Shown piece by piece: positions 34,289 through 43,923 of a stretch of 64,000 nucleotides of DNA. Below the pieces are notes generated by a model, which was not told where the DNA came from, made no database searches, and saw nothing but the letters and a program-made list of their open reading frames with translations. This DNA is from Vibrio sp. RE88 (GTDB taxonomy: Bacteria; Pseudomonadota; Gammaproteobacteria; Enterobacterales; Vibrionaceae), in the NCBI RefSeq assembly GCF_013113835.1, contig NZ_VTYQ01000007.1, forward strand, positions 248,001-312,000, written 5' to 3'. Position 1 is the first letter of the stretch. Each line of letters begins with the position of its first letter. Position numbers and translations under genes: made by a program.

Positions 34289-36190
34289 TTAAAGAACCAG
34301 ACGACGGATGTCTGATAGCGCACCGTTTAGGAAGGTAATGAAGCGCGCACCTTCAGCACCATCGATCACACGGTGGTCGTATGATAGAGATAGTGGAAGC
34401 TGTAGGCGAGGTTCGAACTCTTTACCGTTCCATACAGGTTTCATTTCAGACTTAGACACGCCAAGGATACCGACTTCTGGTGCGTTTACGATTGGCGTGA
34501 ACGCAGTACCGCCGATGCCACCTAGGCTTGAGATAGTGAAACAGCCACCTTGCATGTCAGCCGCAGTTAGCTTACCTGCACGTGCTTTCTTAGAAACAGC
34601 CATTAGCTCTTCAGATAGCTCGTAGATGCCTTTCTTGTTCACGTCTTTAAAGACAGGAACAACCAGACCGTTTGGCGTATCTACTGCGATACCGATGTTC
34701 ACGTATTTCTTCAGAATGATGCTTTCGCCATCTTCAGACAGAGAAGAGTTGAACGCTGGGAACGCTTCAAGCGCTTTAGCAGCCGCTTTCATGATGAACA
34801 CAAGTGGTGTGATCTTCATGCCAGTGTCTTTCTTCGCTTCGATAGCGTTCTGCTCTTTACGGAACGCTTCTAGCTCAGTGATATCAGCGTTGTCCCACTG
34901 TGTAACATGAGGGATCATTACCCAGTTACGGTGTAGGTTTGCACCTGAGATCTTCTTGATCTTAGAAAGCTTCTGAACTTCAGTTTCACCGAACTTGCTG
35001 AAATCAACTTTAGGCCAAGGCAGTAGACCAAGCGCTGCGCCGTCGCCTTTACCAGATGCTGCTGCACCTGCGCCAGACTCAAGACGCTTAAGTGCGTCTT
35101 TCACGTAGGCTTGAACGTCTTCTTTCAGGATGCGGCTCTTACGGCCAGAACCTTTAACTTTAGACAGGTTAACGCCAAACTCACGCGCTAGACGACGAAC
35201 AACAGGAGACGCGTGTGCGTACTCGTTGTTCTCTTGGAAATCGCCAGTCGTTGCTGGAGCTGCTGCCGCTGGTGCTTCTGCTTTAGGAGCTGCTGCAGGT
35301 GCCGCCGCTTGAGCTGGAGCCGCTGCAGGAGCAGGTGCTGCACCCGCCACTTCGAAGACCATGATTAATGAGCCAGTAGACACTTTGTCGCCAGCTGCAA
35401 TCTTGATTTCTTTAACCGTACCCGCAAATGGTGCTGGAACTTCCATTGAAGCTTTGTCGCCTTCTACAGTGATTAGAGATTGCTCTTCTTCCACTGTATC
35501 GCCAACTGCAACCATGATTTCAGTCACTTCAACTTCATCGCCACCGATATCTGGAACGTTCACTTCTTTCGCTGCAGACGCCGCTGGAGCCGCTGCTACT
35601 GGAGCTTCTGCTGCAACAGGTGCCGCTGGAGCGCCAGAGCCTGCTGTTTCGAATACCATGATAAGTGAGCCAGTCGATACTTTATCGCCTGCTGCAATTT
35701 TGATCTCTTTCAGCGTACCAGCAAATGGTGCAGGTACTTCCATAGATGCTTTATCGCCTTCTACAGTGATTAGAGATTGCTCTTCTTCGATGCTGTCGCC
35801 AACTGCAACCATGATTTCAGTGACTTCAACTTCATCGCCGCCGATATCTGGTACGTGAACTTCTTTCAGTTCACTTGCAACAGAAGGGGCCGCAGCTGCT
35901 GGAGCTGGAGCCGCTGCTGGTGCAGCCTCTGCCGTAGCAGGTGCAGCGTCAGCTGCACCCTCGGCTTCGAAAATCATGATTAGAGAACCAGTAGAAACTG
36001 AGTCGCCTTCAGCAACTTTGATTTCTTTAACGATACCCGCTTGAGATGCAGGAACTTCCATAGAAGCTTTATCGCCTTCAACTGTGATCAGAGACTGCTC
36101 TTCTTCAACCTTGTCGCCAACGCTTACAAGAATTTCAGTAACTTCAACCTCATCCGCACCGATGTCTGGTACATTAATTTCGATTGCCAT
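34289..36190 (-). CDS. aceF: Pyruvate dehydrogenase E2 (dihydrolipoamide acetyltransferase)
   Basis: A 633-residue core subunit of pyruvate dehydrogenase. Three tandem lipoyl domains carry modified lysines at about 41, 147 and 246 (each in VEGDKASMEVP), joined by long Ala/Pro linkers. A peripheral-subunit-binding domain (about 326-363) precedes the catalytic CoA-acyltransferase domain, with active-site His606 and Asp610 in HRVIDG. Domains 2 and 3 are nearly identical, suggesting recent duplication or gene conversion. It lies 19 bp from aceE in the pdhR-aceE-aceF operon. Confidence 0.97.
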   Translation of the reverse strand: MAIEINVPDIGADEVEVTEILVSVGDKVEEEQSLITVEGDKASMEVPASQAGIVKEIKVAEGDSVSTGSLIMIFEAEGAADAAPATAEAAPAAAPAPAAAAPSVASELKEVHVPDIGGDEVEVTEIMVAVGDSIEEEQSLITVEGDKASMEVPAPFAGTLKEIKIAAGDKVSTGSLIMVFETAGSGAPAAPVAAEAPVAAAPAASAAKEVNVPDIGGDEVEVTEIMVAVGDTVEEEQSLITVEGDKASMEVPAPFAGTVKEIKIAAGDKVSTGSLIMVFEVAGAAPAPAAAPAQAAAPAAAPKAEAPAAAAPATTGDFQENNEYAHASPVVRRLAREFGVNLSKVKGSGRKSRILKEDVQAYVKDALKRLESGAGAAASGKGDGAALGLLPWPKVDFSKFGETEVQKLSKIKKISGANLHRNWVMIPHVTQWDNADITELEAFRKEQNAIEAKKDTGMKITPLVFIMKAAAKALEAFPAFNSSLSEDGESIILKKYVNIGIAVDTPNGLVVPVFKDVNKKGIYELSEELMAVSKKARAGKLTAADMQGGCFTISSLGGIGGTAFTPIVNAPEVGILGVSKSEMKPVWNGKEFEPRLQLPLSLSYDHRVIDGAEGARFITFLNGALSDIRRLVL

Positions 36191-36209
36191 TTCTTATTTA
36201 CCTTCTCAA

Positions 36210-38873
36210 TTAAGCGTATAGCGGGTTAGTTTTTTCAGTGTCGATGTCGAATTTAGCAATCGCTTCAACGACTACTGACTTCTCAACATCACCACGCTTA
36301 GCCAGTTCACTTAGCGCTGCTACAACAACGTAACCTGCGTTCACTTCGAAGTGACGACGTAGGTTCTCGCGGCTGTCTGAACGACCAAAGCCATCAGTAC
36401 CCAGCACTTTGTAAGACTCAGAAGGCATGAACGCACGAACTTGTTCTGCGTAGTTCTTCATGTAGTCAGTCGCTGCGATTGCTGGCTCGCTGCCCATCAC
36501 TTCTGCGATGTAAGGCACTTTTACGTCAGCTTCTGGGTGTAGCATGTTGTCACGCTCTACCGCTTGGCCGTCGCGAGTCAGTTCGTTGAATGACGTTACA
36601 GAGAACACGTCAGACGCGATGCCGTACTCTTCACTTAGGATAGTCGCTGCTTTACGTACTTCGTTCATGATAGTACCAGAGCCCATTAGCTGAACTTTAG
36701 ACTTGTCACCTGCGTAAGACTCAAGCTTGTAGATACCCTTACGGATGCCTTCTTCAGCGCCTTCTGGCATTGCTGGCATTGCGTAGTTTTCGTTCATTAC
36801 CGTTAGGTAGTAGAACACGTTCTCTTGGTTCTCACCGTACATGCGACGGATACCGTCTTGCATGATTACCGCAACTTCGTACGCGAATGTTGGGTCGTAA
36901 GAGATACAGTTAGGAACTGTGTTCGCCATGATGTGTGAGTGACCGTCTTCGTGCTGTAGACCTTCACCGTTTAGCGTAGTACGACCAGCAGTAGCACCTA
37001 GTAGGAAGCCACGAGCTTGTTGGTCACCCGCCATCCATGCCATATCACCTACACGTTGGAAACCAAACATTGAGTAGTAGATGTAGAATGGAATCATTGG
37101 CAGATCGTTGGTGCTGTAAGATGTCGCAGCAGCAACCCAAGAAGCCATTGAGCCTAGCTCGTTGATACCTTCTTGTAGAACCTGACCAGATGTCGCTTCT
37201 TTGTAGTAAGAAACAATGCCTTTATCTTCTGGCGTGTATTCCTGACCGTGCGGGTTGTAGATACCGATCTGACGGAATAGACCTTCCATACCAAACGTAC
37301 GTGCTTCGTCACAGATGATAGGAACGATGTTCTTACCGATGTTCTTGTTCTTAAGCAGGATGTTAAGCGTACGCACATAAGCCATTGTTGTAGAGATATC
37401 ACGCTTCTGCTCGCTTAGTAGCGGCGCGAACTCTTCTAGCTCAGGTACTTTGAATTCTTGAGTAAAGTTAGGTAGACGCTGTGGCGTGTAACCTTTTAGC
37501 TCTTTACGACGAGCGTGTAGGTATTCGTATTCCGCTGAACCTTCTTCAAGTTTCAGGTACGGAAGTTCTTTAACCGCTTCGTCAGTTAGGATGTCTTGAA
37601 GACCTAGACGATCACGTAGGTGTAGTACGTGAGTCATGTCCATCTTCTTAACTTGGTGCGCGATGTTCTTACCTTCAGCCGCTTCACCCATGCCGTAACC
37701 TTTAACAGTCTTAGCTAGGATTACTGTTGGACGACCTTTAGTTTCTGCCGCGTTTTTGTATGCTGCGTACAGTTTAGAAGACTCGTGACCACCACGCTTA
37801 AGTGCGAAGATTTCGTCGTCTGTCATGTCTGCAACGAGTGCAGCTGTCTCTGGGTATTTACCAAAGAAGTGCTCACGTACGTATGCGCCATCTTTAGATT
37901 TAAATGTTTGGTAGTCACCGTCTACAGTTTCGTTCATTAGCTGTAGAAGTTTGCCAGACGTATCTTTAGCAAGTAGTGCATCCCAGTTGCTACCCCAGAT
38001 AACTTTAACAACATTCCAGCCAGCACCCTTGAATAGGCCTTCTAGCTCTTGGATGATGCTACCGTTACCCATTACAGGGCCGTCTAGACGCTGTAGGTTA
38101 CAGTTAACTAGGAAACATAGGTTGTCTAGTTTCTCACGCGCAGCGAAAGACAGTGAACCACGTGATTCTGGCTCATCCATCTCACCGTCACCTAGGAACG
38201 CGTATACACGTTGAGCTGTCGTGTCTTTCAGACCACGACCGTCAAGGTACTTAAGGAAACGCGCTTGGTAGATCGCAGAGATTGGGCCTAGACCCATAGA
38301 TACCGTTGGGAATTGCCAGAACTCAGGCATCAGTTTAGGGTGCGGGTATGATGGAATACCTTTACCGTCTACTTCTTGACGGAAGTTGTCTAGCTGCTCT
38401 TCAGTTAGACGACCTTCAACGAATGCACGAGAGTAGATACCTGGTGAGATGTGACCTTGGTAGTACACTAGATCGCCACCGTCCGTCTCGTTTGGAGCGC
38501 GGAAGAAGTGGTTGAAACATACTTCGTAGAATGCAGCAGAAGACTGGAAAGACGCCATGTGGCCGCCTAGCTCTAGGTCTTTCTTAGATGCACGTAGAAC
38601 GATCATGATTGCGTTCCAGCGGATGATGGAACGAATACGGCGCTCAAGTGTTGTGTCACCTGGGTAAGCTGGTTCTTGATCTGCAGGAATCGTGTTGATG
38701 TAGTTGGTTGTGATTCCAGTTGGCATGTCAACACCGTCTAGACGTGCTTTGTCCAGAACTTGCTCTAGTAGGAACTGAGCACGCTCTACACCTTCTTCAC
38801 GTACAACTGACTCAAGGGCTTGTAGCCATTCTTGAGTTTCCAGTGCGTCTACGTCATGCTTCATATCAGACAT
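36210..38873 (-). CDS. aceE: Pyruvate dehydrogenase E1
   Basis: An 887-residue thiamine-diphosphate enzyme that decarboxylates pyruvate and acetylates the E2 lipoyl groups. It is a homodimeric-type E1 of the same length as E. coli AceE (887). TPP-binding GDGEMDEPESRG and HISPG motifs are evident. It lies between pdhR (48 bp upstream) and aceF (19 bp downstream), so PdhR controls it through the operators at 39719 and 39856. Confidence 0.97.
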   Translation of the reverse strand: MSDMKHDVDALETQEWLQALESVVREEGVERAQFLLEQVLDKARLDGVDMPTGITTNYINTIPADQEPAYPGDTTLERRIRSIIRWNAIMIVLRASKKDLELGGHMASFQSSAAFYEVCFNHFFRAPNETDGGDLVYYQGHISPGIYSRAFVEGRLTEEQLDNFRQEVDGKGIPSYPHPKLMPEFWQFPTVSMGLGPISAIYQARFLKYLDGRGLKDTTAQRVYAFLGDGEMDEPESRGSLSFAAREKLDNLCFLVNCNLQRLDGPVMGNGSIIQELEGLFKGAGWNVVKVIWGSNWDALLAKDTSGKLLQLMNETVDGDYQTFKSKDGAYVREHFFGKYPETAALVADMTDDEIFALKRGGHESSKLYAAYKNAAETKGRPTVILAKTVKGYGMGEAAEGKNIAHQVKKMDMTHVLHLRDRLGLQDILTDEAVKELPYLKLEEGSAEYEYLHARRKELKGYTPQRLPNFTQEFKVPELEEFAPLLSEQKRDISTTMAYVRTLNILLKNKNIGKNIVPIICDEARTFGMEGLFRQIGIYNPHGQEYTPEDKGIVSYYKEATSGQVLQEGINELGSMASWVAAATSYSTNDLPMIPFYIYYSMFGFQRVGDMAWMAGDQQARGFLLGATAGRTTLNGEGLQHEDGHSHIMANTVPNCISYDPTFAYEVAVIMQDGIRRMYGENQENVFYYLTVMNENYAMPAMPEGAEEGIRKGIYKLESYAGDKSKVQLMGSGTIMNEVRKAATILSEEYGIASDVFSVTSFNELTRDGQAVERDNMLHPEADVKVPYIAEVMGSEPAIAATDYMKNYAEQVRAFMPSESYKVLGTDGFGRSDSRENLRRHFEVNAGYVVVAALSELAKRGDVEKSVVVEAIAKFDIDTEKTNPLYA

Positions 38874-38921
38874 GGCGATCTATCCTTCTGTTGGTTGGAT
38901 CTACTTATTTAAGTAACGCTC

Positions 38922-39689
38922 TTACGAGTCGTTACCCTGCTGAATTCGACGCAAAGATCGCTCACGGCGAGACTCTTCACGACTCAAATCCAACAATGTT
39001 TCTTCAATATAAGCTAAGTGTGAGTGCGACATTTCACGCGCCTTTTCTGGCTGACCAGAAACGATCGCATCAACGATATTAGCTCGGTGTTTACTTACTT
39101 TTTCCACCACTTCATCGCGGCGATGTAAGAGCTTAAGATTCTGAAGGACGTTTTGCTCCAGCAAAGGGGCCAAACTGCGAACAATATGAAGCAGGACAAC
39201 GTTGTGCGCCGCTTCAGTCAAAGCAATCAGAAACTGCATGACTGCAGCCGCTTCCGCTTCAACATTCTTCTTCGTTTGCTCTTCGCTGATGTTTTTCAGG
39301 CAAGCCTGAATACGGGCAAAGTCCTCATCGGTGCCACGAACTGCTGCAAAATAAGCAGAGATACCTTCCATCGCATGGCGCGTTTCCAGTAAATCCAGCT
39401 GTGTTTCCGAGTGGCTAGACAATAAATTTAGCAGAGGATCTGAAAAACTCGTCCAGATATTCTCACTAACAAATGTGCCACCACCCTGGCGACGAGTAAG
39501 AAGACGTTTGGCTTCGAGGCGTTGAATCGCTTCACGGATTGAAGGACGAGACACATCAAACTGCTTTGCCAGTTCGCGCTCTGGTGGCAACTGCTGCCCC
39601 GGAGACAATGTTCCTTCCACAATCAGCCGTTCTAACTCTTGTTCAATTACATCAGAGAGTTTTGGCTGACGAATCCTTTGATAAGCCAT
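38922..39689 (-). CDS. pdhR: Pyruvate dehydrogenase complex repressor
   Basis: A 255-residue GntR/FadR-type regulator. The start MAYQRIRQPKLSDV is chosen by family match; about ten codons further upstream are open. The N-terminal winged helix (PPERELAKQFDVSRPSIREAI) recognises ATTGGTNNNACCAAT, and the C-terminal helical FCD domain senses pyruvate. Two perfect operator matches lie in its own promoter region, so autoregulation of pdhR-aceE-aceF is expected. Confidence 0.95.
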   Translation of the reverse strand: MAYQRIRQPKLSDVIEQELERLIVEGTLSPGQQLPPERELAKQFDVSRPSIREAIQRLEAKRLLTRRQGGGTFVSENIWTSFSDPLLNLLSSHSETQLDLLETRHAMEGISAYFAAVRGTDEDFARIQACLKNISEEQTKKNVEAEAAAVMQFLIALTEAAHNVVLLHIVRSLAPLLEQNVLQNLKLLHRRDEVVEKVSKHRANIVDAIVSGQPEKAREMSHSHLAYIEETLLDLSREESRRERSLRRIQQGNDS

Positions 39690-39718
39690 AGTTGTTGTTC
39701 TTCTACTCTTTGCAGTCA

Positions 39719-39733
39719 ATTGGTATTACCAAT
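39719..39733. promoter_or_regulatory. PdhR operator 1
   Basis: ATTGGTATTACCAAT, a perfect match to the PdhR/FadR-type dyad ATTGGT-N3-ACCAAT, 30 bases upstream of the pdhR ATG. Confidence 0.88.
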
Positions 39734-39785
39734 TTTAAGTTGGCGACGAAATTAACATAATTAAAACGCAAGTTCCAGTCATAAA

Positions 39786-39799
39786 TTGACCCACATCAT
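39786..39799. promoter_or_regulatory. Candidate FNR-type site
   Basis: TTGAC-N4-ATCAT matches 8 of 10 positions of the FNR consensus TTGAT-N4-ATCAA, between the two PdhR operators. Anaerobic control of pdh by FNR is known in E. coli; here it is only a pattern match. Confidence 0.3.
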
Positions 39800-39855
39800 A
39801 GAACAAGCCACGCGTCAACACTTTGATAACATTAGCTGATTAAAACAGCAATCAA

Positions 39856-39870
39856 ATTGGTCTGACCAAT
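39856..39870. promoter_or_regulatory. PdhR operator 2
   Basis: ATTGGTCTGACCAAT, a second perfect dyad, 137 bp upstream of operator 1. The spacing would allow looping or control of a distal promoter. Confidence 0.85.
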
Positions 39871-39973
39871 TACAAAATATAAACAGATGGGAATAAATCG
39901 TGCTAGCAATCACACTTTAATTGGCTAGTTTTAAAGGAGTATGAACAGAATATGTCGGTAAAAGATGGGAAAT

Positions 39974-40052
<79 letters not shown>

Positions 40053-40117
40053 ATTCTATCCCTTTAGTGAAAGGTGCCGTCAACCTCTTCCGATAAATCT
40101 ACAACACCTTACTCTCA

Positions 40118-40175
40118 AAGGACGCAGACCGTTCCCGCTTCCAGCAGCGAAGCACTCTGTTATCCACAGAGCGCT
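40118..40175. repeat. Dispersed intergenic element, copy A
   Basis: Next to the heptamer array is AAGGACGCAG, then GTTCCCG. Copy B at 44541-44560 has GTTCCCGAAGGACGCAG in an intergenic spacer, also near a GGGATGC unit. Copy A continues into a 9-bp imperfect stem (AGCACTCTG / CAGAGCGCT, 40151-40175) just past the recJ stop. I infer a family of dispersed repeats; boundaries are approximate. Confidence 0.45.
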
Positions 40176-40185
40176 GCCCGTGCCT

Positions 40186-41922
40186 TTATTTCGCTTCGAT
40201 ATGGTCAATCATCAATTGCAACGACTGATTACCGCGAAACTCGTTGATATCCAGCTTGTAAGCCAAACGTACGGTTTTCACTGACGCATCTGGCCAGCGA
40301 CGCAGATCGACATTAAAAGCAATACCATCAATCATGATGTTGGTCGGATGACCTTTATGTAGAGGCTCCAGCATCAGCTTAAGGTGTTTTTCTCCCACCA
40401 GTTTCTGATGTAGCACTTTAAACTCGCCATCAAACAAGGGCTCAGGGAACGCTTGCCCCCATGGTCCACCAGCACGAAGCATCTCTGCGATGTGCATTGA
40501 AAACTCTTCCGGCTTCAATTCACCGTCAGACAAAATCACACCTTTGAGTGCGGCGTCGTCCAGCTCTTGTTTCACAGCCTCATCAAACAACTGAGCAAAT
40601 CGTTCGAAGTTTTTTTCCATGATCGTCAGGCCAGCAGCCATGGCGTGACCACCAAACTTGAGGATCAGACCGGGATTTTGAGTATCAATACGATCGAGAG
40701 TGTCACGCATATGCAGGCCCGGAATCGAACGACATGAGCCCTTAATGCTCCCTTCGCCACCATCCGCGAAGGCAATCACAGGGCGATGGAATTTTTCTTT
40801 GATTCGAGATGCCAAAATGCCGATCACCCCTTGGTGCCAGTCACGCTGAAAAAGCACCAGCCCATGAGGCATATCCTTGTCACCAAACTGAAGACGCTCA
40901 CAGAAAGCCATCGCTTCCTGCTTCATGCCTTCTTCAATTTCTTTACGCGTTTGGTTCAGGCCGTCCAGCTCACTCGCCATACGACGTGCAGCATGAATGT
41001 TGTTGGCCATCAAAAGCTCAACACCAAACGACATATCATCTAAACGACCAGCCGCGTTGATACGCGGCCCTAGTGCAAAACCGAAATCGGCAGCGACTAG
41101 TCGACGCGCATCTCGCTTTGCGACTTCAATCAATGCTTGAATGCCAGGTCGTGCTTTGCCAGCACGAATACGCTGCAGACCTTGGTGAACCAGAATGCGA
41201 TTGTTTTCATCCAGAGGTACAACATCAGCAACCGTACCCAAAGCAACCAAATCGATCAGCTCCATCAGTTTAGGCTCTGCCATGCCCTGCTCGGCAAACC
41301 ATCCCTGCTTTCTCATATGAACGCACAACGCCATCATGAGATAAAATGCCACTCCTACTCCAGCCAACGCTTTCGAAGGAAAAGCACACTCTTCGAGATT
41401 TGGGTTGACCATCGCATCGACGTTGGGTAACTCATGGCCCGGCAGGTGGTGGTCAGTAACTAATACTTTTAGCCCCTGCTCCTTGGCGTATCGCACACCA
41501 TCAATTGAAGAAACGCCGTTATCGACCGTCATGATCACTTCAGCGCCAATCTCAATTGCCTGATCAACGACTTCAGGGCTAAGACCATAACCATCTTCAA
41601 AACGATTCGGCACCAAATAATCGACGTTATTGGAGCCTAGCATGCGTAATGCAATCACAGACAAGGCCGAACTGGTTGCCCCATCGGCGTCGAAATCTCC
41701 GACAACGATAATGCGTTTATTACCCTGAATAGCTTCAAATAGCAGTTCGACCGCGGCGTCAATCCCGTGCAGTTTTTGATAAGAATGCAAGGCACGAGCC
41801 GTCGTTTCTAACTGCTGAGCACTGGTGATACCACGTGAGATATAAATACGCTTAAGAAGTGGAGCAATGTCGGTGGATAGCAGACTGAGATCAACCTCAG
41901 GCCGGCGTTGGATTTCGATCAT
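40186..41922 (-). CDS. recJ: Single-stranded-DNA-specific exonuclease RecJ
   Basis: A 578-residue 5'-3' ssDNA exonuclease for recombination and mismatch repair. The DHH phosphoesterase motifs are VVGDFDADGATSS, VTDHHLPG and the DHHA1-type GGHAMAAG. It is last in xerD-dsbC-recJ, the order known in E. coli. A long nested inverted repeat separates it from dsbC. Confidence 0.96.
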   Translation of the reverse strand: MIEIQRRPEVDLSLLSTDIAPLLKRIYISRGITSAQQLETTARALHSYQKLHGIDAAVELLFEAIQGNKRIIVVGDFDADGATSSALSVIALRMLGSNNVDYLVPNRFEDGYGLSPEVVDQAIEIGAEVIMTVDNGVSSIDGVRYAKEQGLKVLVTDHHLPGHELPNVDAMVNPNLEECAFPSKALAGVGVAFYLMMALCVHMRKQGWFAEQGMAEPKLMELIDLVALGTVADVVPLDENNRILVHQGLQRIRAGKARPGIQALIEVAKRDARRLVAADFGFALGPRINAAGRLDDMSFGVELLMANNIHAARRMASELDGLNQTRKEIEEGMKQEAMAFCERLQFGDKDMPHGLVLFQRDWHQGVIGILASRIKEKFHRPVIAFADGGEGSIKGSCRSIPGLHMRDTLDRIDTQNPGLILKFGGHAMAAGLTIMEKNFERFAQLFDEAVKQELDDAALKGVILSDGELKPEEFSMHIAEMLRAGGPWGQAFPEPLFDGEFKVLHQKLVGEKHLKLMLEPLHKGHPTNIMIDGIAFNVDLRRWPDASVKTVRLAYKLDINEFRGNQSLQLMIDHIEAK

Positions 41923-41953
41923 AGATTGGATTGAGCCTTGTTCTTGGGCAGGA

Positions 41954-42044
41954 CGCCTGAATAGCGAACAAGTTAACAGATGAGAATCTTATATCAACCT
42001 AATTCATGACATAGGATTCTCATCACAAGATCGCTTGTCAGGCG
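41954..42044. repeat. Nested inverted repeat between dsbC and recJ
   Basis: Outer arms CGCCTGA (41954) and TCAGGCG (42038-42044); inside them ACAAG / CTTGT; innermost ATGAGAATCTTAT and ATAGGATTCTCAT (41980-41992, 42011-42023; 12 of 13 paired, one G-U). It spans most of the 148-bp gap and has no strong T-run, so it is not a simple terminator. It may be an RNA structure or a small repeat element. Confidence 0.6.
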
Positions 42045-42070
42045 CTCAAAACGTAACTCTGGAGATTAAG

Positions 42071-42823
42071 TTACGATTTTTGTGTTTGTTGCAGGCGTTG
42101 CAGCATCTGCTCTGGTGGTAAGTAGCCACCAACCATTTCACCGTTTGGTAGGAAAATCGCTGGCGTACCGCTGATACCTAACTCACGTCCAAGCGCGTAA
42201 TGCTCTTTGATGATTTCCTGATACTTGGCGAAATCTTTGCTCTTCTCAGGGAATTCACGTTTTACCTTGCCGTTATGCATGGCAGCTTGTGGATCATCCG
42301 AACCCCAAATCGTTGCCATTTGATCCGCAACAGAACCCGTTGCGCCCTGACGTGGGTAAGCCATGTAACGAATAGTAATACCCAAGTCGTTGTAGTCTTT
42401 CATTTGGCTATGAAGACGCACACAGTAACCACAAGTAATATCCGTGAAAACAGTGATAACGTATTTCTCGTCTTTGGCCTTAAACTCGATCATGCTGTCT
42501 TTGAAGGTTTCAATTTTAGCCGCATTGATCGGTGCCTGACGCTTCGCCAACACATCTTCATACTGACCATTACCATCAAGCTTATAAAGTGTACCCGCTA
42601 AAAAGTATTCACCGTCTGGCGAAGCGAAAAGAATTCCGCCACTAGTCTGCACTTCGACTAAGCCATCGATCTCTGCAGGAACGACTTGTTTCACTTCCAA
42701 TCCTAGCTTGCCAAAACGCTCTTCAAGCTGAGCTTTATCAAATTTTACTTCCGCTGCAGATACTGCCTGTGCTGCCACGAGCAGTGGTAACGTAAGTAGA
42801 GTCATTCGGCGTAGTACGCTCAT
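42071..42823 (-). CDS. dsbC: Thiol:disulfide interchange protein DsbC
   Basis: A 250-residue periplasmic disulfide isomerase. Residues 1-23 form a signal peptide (ending VSAA). The N-terminal dimerisation domain is followed by a thioredoxin fold with active site CGYC (131-134) and cis-Pro loop GTPAIFL. The two extra cysteines that form a structural disulfide in E. coli DsbC are absent: the aligned positions read IWGSDD, and no cysteine occurs after 134. It lies between xerD and recJ. Confidence 0.95.
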   Translation of the reverse strand: MSVLRRMTLLTLPLLVAAQAVSAAEVKFDKAQLEERFGKLGLEVKQVVPAEIDGLVEVQTSGGILFASPDGEYFLAGTLYKLDGNGQYEDVLAKRQAPINAAKIETFKDSMIEFKAKDEKYVITVFTDITCGYCVRLHSQMKDYNDLGITIRYMAYPRQGATGSVADQMATIWGSDDPQAAMHNGKVKREFPEKSKDFAKYQEIIKEHYALGRELGISGTPAIFLPNGEMVGGYLPPEQMLQRLQQTQKS

Positions 42824-42863
42824 TCAATTCACCTTATTTTTTAATATGATAAGAGATAATCCC

Positions 42864-43772
42864 TTATGCTCTTGGATGATGTTCACTGTGTAGCTGTTTT
42901 AGCCGTTCTGTCGCTACATGAGTATAAATTTGTGTCGTCGACAAGTCGCTGTGCCCGAGTAGCATCTGCACTACACGCAGATCGGCGCCGTAGTTGAGCA
43001 AGTGCGTCGCAAAAGCATGGCGCAATACGTGAGGCGACAACATCTCGGTATCGATACCAGCCAAAACCGCATAATGCTTGATACGGTACCAGAATGTCTG
43101 TCGCGTCATCTGGCGCGCTCTTTTACTCGGAAAGACGACATCGGATGTAGTTTCCCCAAGTAACTCAGACCTGCCTTGTTGGATAAAAGTTTCAATCCAA
43201 TCAACCGCATTTTCGCCCATTGGCACCAAACGCTCTTTGCCGCCTTTACCTGTCACACGGACAACGCCCTGACGAAGGCTGACGTTTTCCATCGTCAAGC
43301 TGACCAACTCAGTCACACGCAAGCCTGTCGCATAGAGTAATTCCAACATGGCTTTATCACGCAGTTCCATCGCATCGTTTGGATCCGGTGCATTCAGTAG
43401 CGCTTCAACCTGCTCTTCGCTCAGGTCTTTGGGTAGCCTCTTAGGCAACTTAGGGCTGACCAATAAAGCACTAGGATCATCCGCTCGCACTTTTTCTCGA
43501 TGCAGATACTGAAACAAGCGACGAATCGCAGACAGCATACGGGCTCGTGAGGTCTGCTTGTAACCCTGATCCATTAACCAACTTTGGTAGTCCTGTAAAC
43601 CAGACAAGCTAATAAAATCGAGCCTGTAGTTATTTTCAGTCATCCACCGGAGTAGTTTGGATAGATCATTGCGATAAGATGCCAGCGTATTTTCCGACAA
43701 CCCTCGCTCCAACCACATCGCATCCAGAAACTGCTCCACCATCCCCTGATCGGGCGACATCACTTCTGACAC
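42864..43772 (-). CDS. xerD: Site-specific tyrosine recombinase XerD
   Basis: A 302-residue recombinase that acts with XerC at dif to resolve chromosome dimers. The catalytic set is visible: Arg in ATGLRVTEL, HVLRH, H in LLGHSDLSTTQIYTH, with the nucleophile Tyr in the last. I chose the GTG at 43772 because GAGG stands six bases before it; an ATG at 43760 (298 residues) lacks a good ribosome binding site. It is first in xerD-dsbC-recJ, 40 bp before dsbC. Confidence 0.95.
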   Translation of the reverse strand: MSEVMSPDQGMVEQFLDAMWLERGLSENTLASYRNDLSKLLRWMTENNYRLDFISLSGLQDYQSWLMDQGYKQTSRARMLSAIRRLFQYLHREKVRADDPSALLVSPKLPKRLPKDLSEEQVEALLNAPDPNDAMELRDKAMLELLYATGLRVTELVSLTMENVSLRQGVVRVTGKGGKERLVPMGENAVDWIETFIQQGRSELLGETTSDVVFPSKRARQMTRQTFWYRIKHYAVLAGIDTEMLSPHVLRHAFATHLLNYGADLRVVQMLLGHSDLSTTQIYTHVATERLKQLHSEHHPRA

Positions 43773-43923
43773 AGTAGTCCTCAACTTTATGATATGCGCT
43801 CAATGTAAGTGCCACGTAGCAATAAAGCCATAAAAATTGCCATTCGATATGGATATTCGCTGCAAAGCTCGCCATTTTGTGTTTAGAATTCGCTATTGAT
43901 TCAAAATAATGAAAAAGAAAGTG

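Noticed and set aside
35361..35858. 165-residue open frame on the plus strand opposite aceF
   Set aside because: It mirrors the repeated lipoyl domains of AceF codon for codon, has no ribosome binding site and consists of Ser/Thr/Ala runs from the complementary strand.
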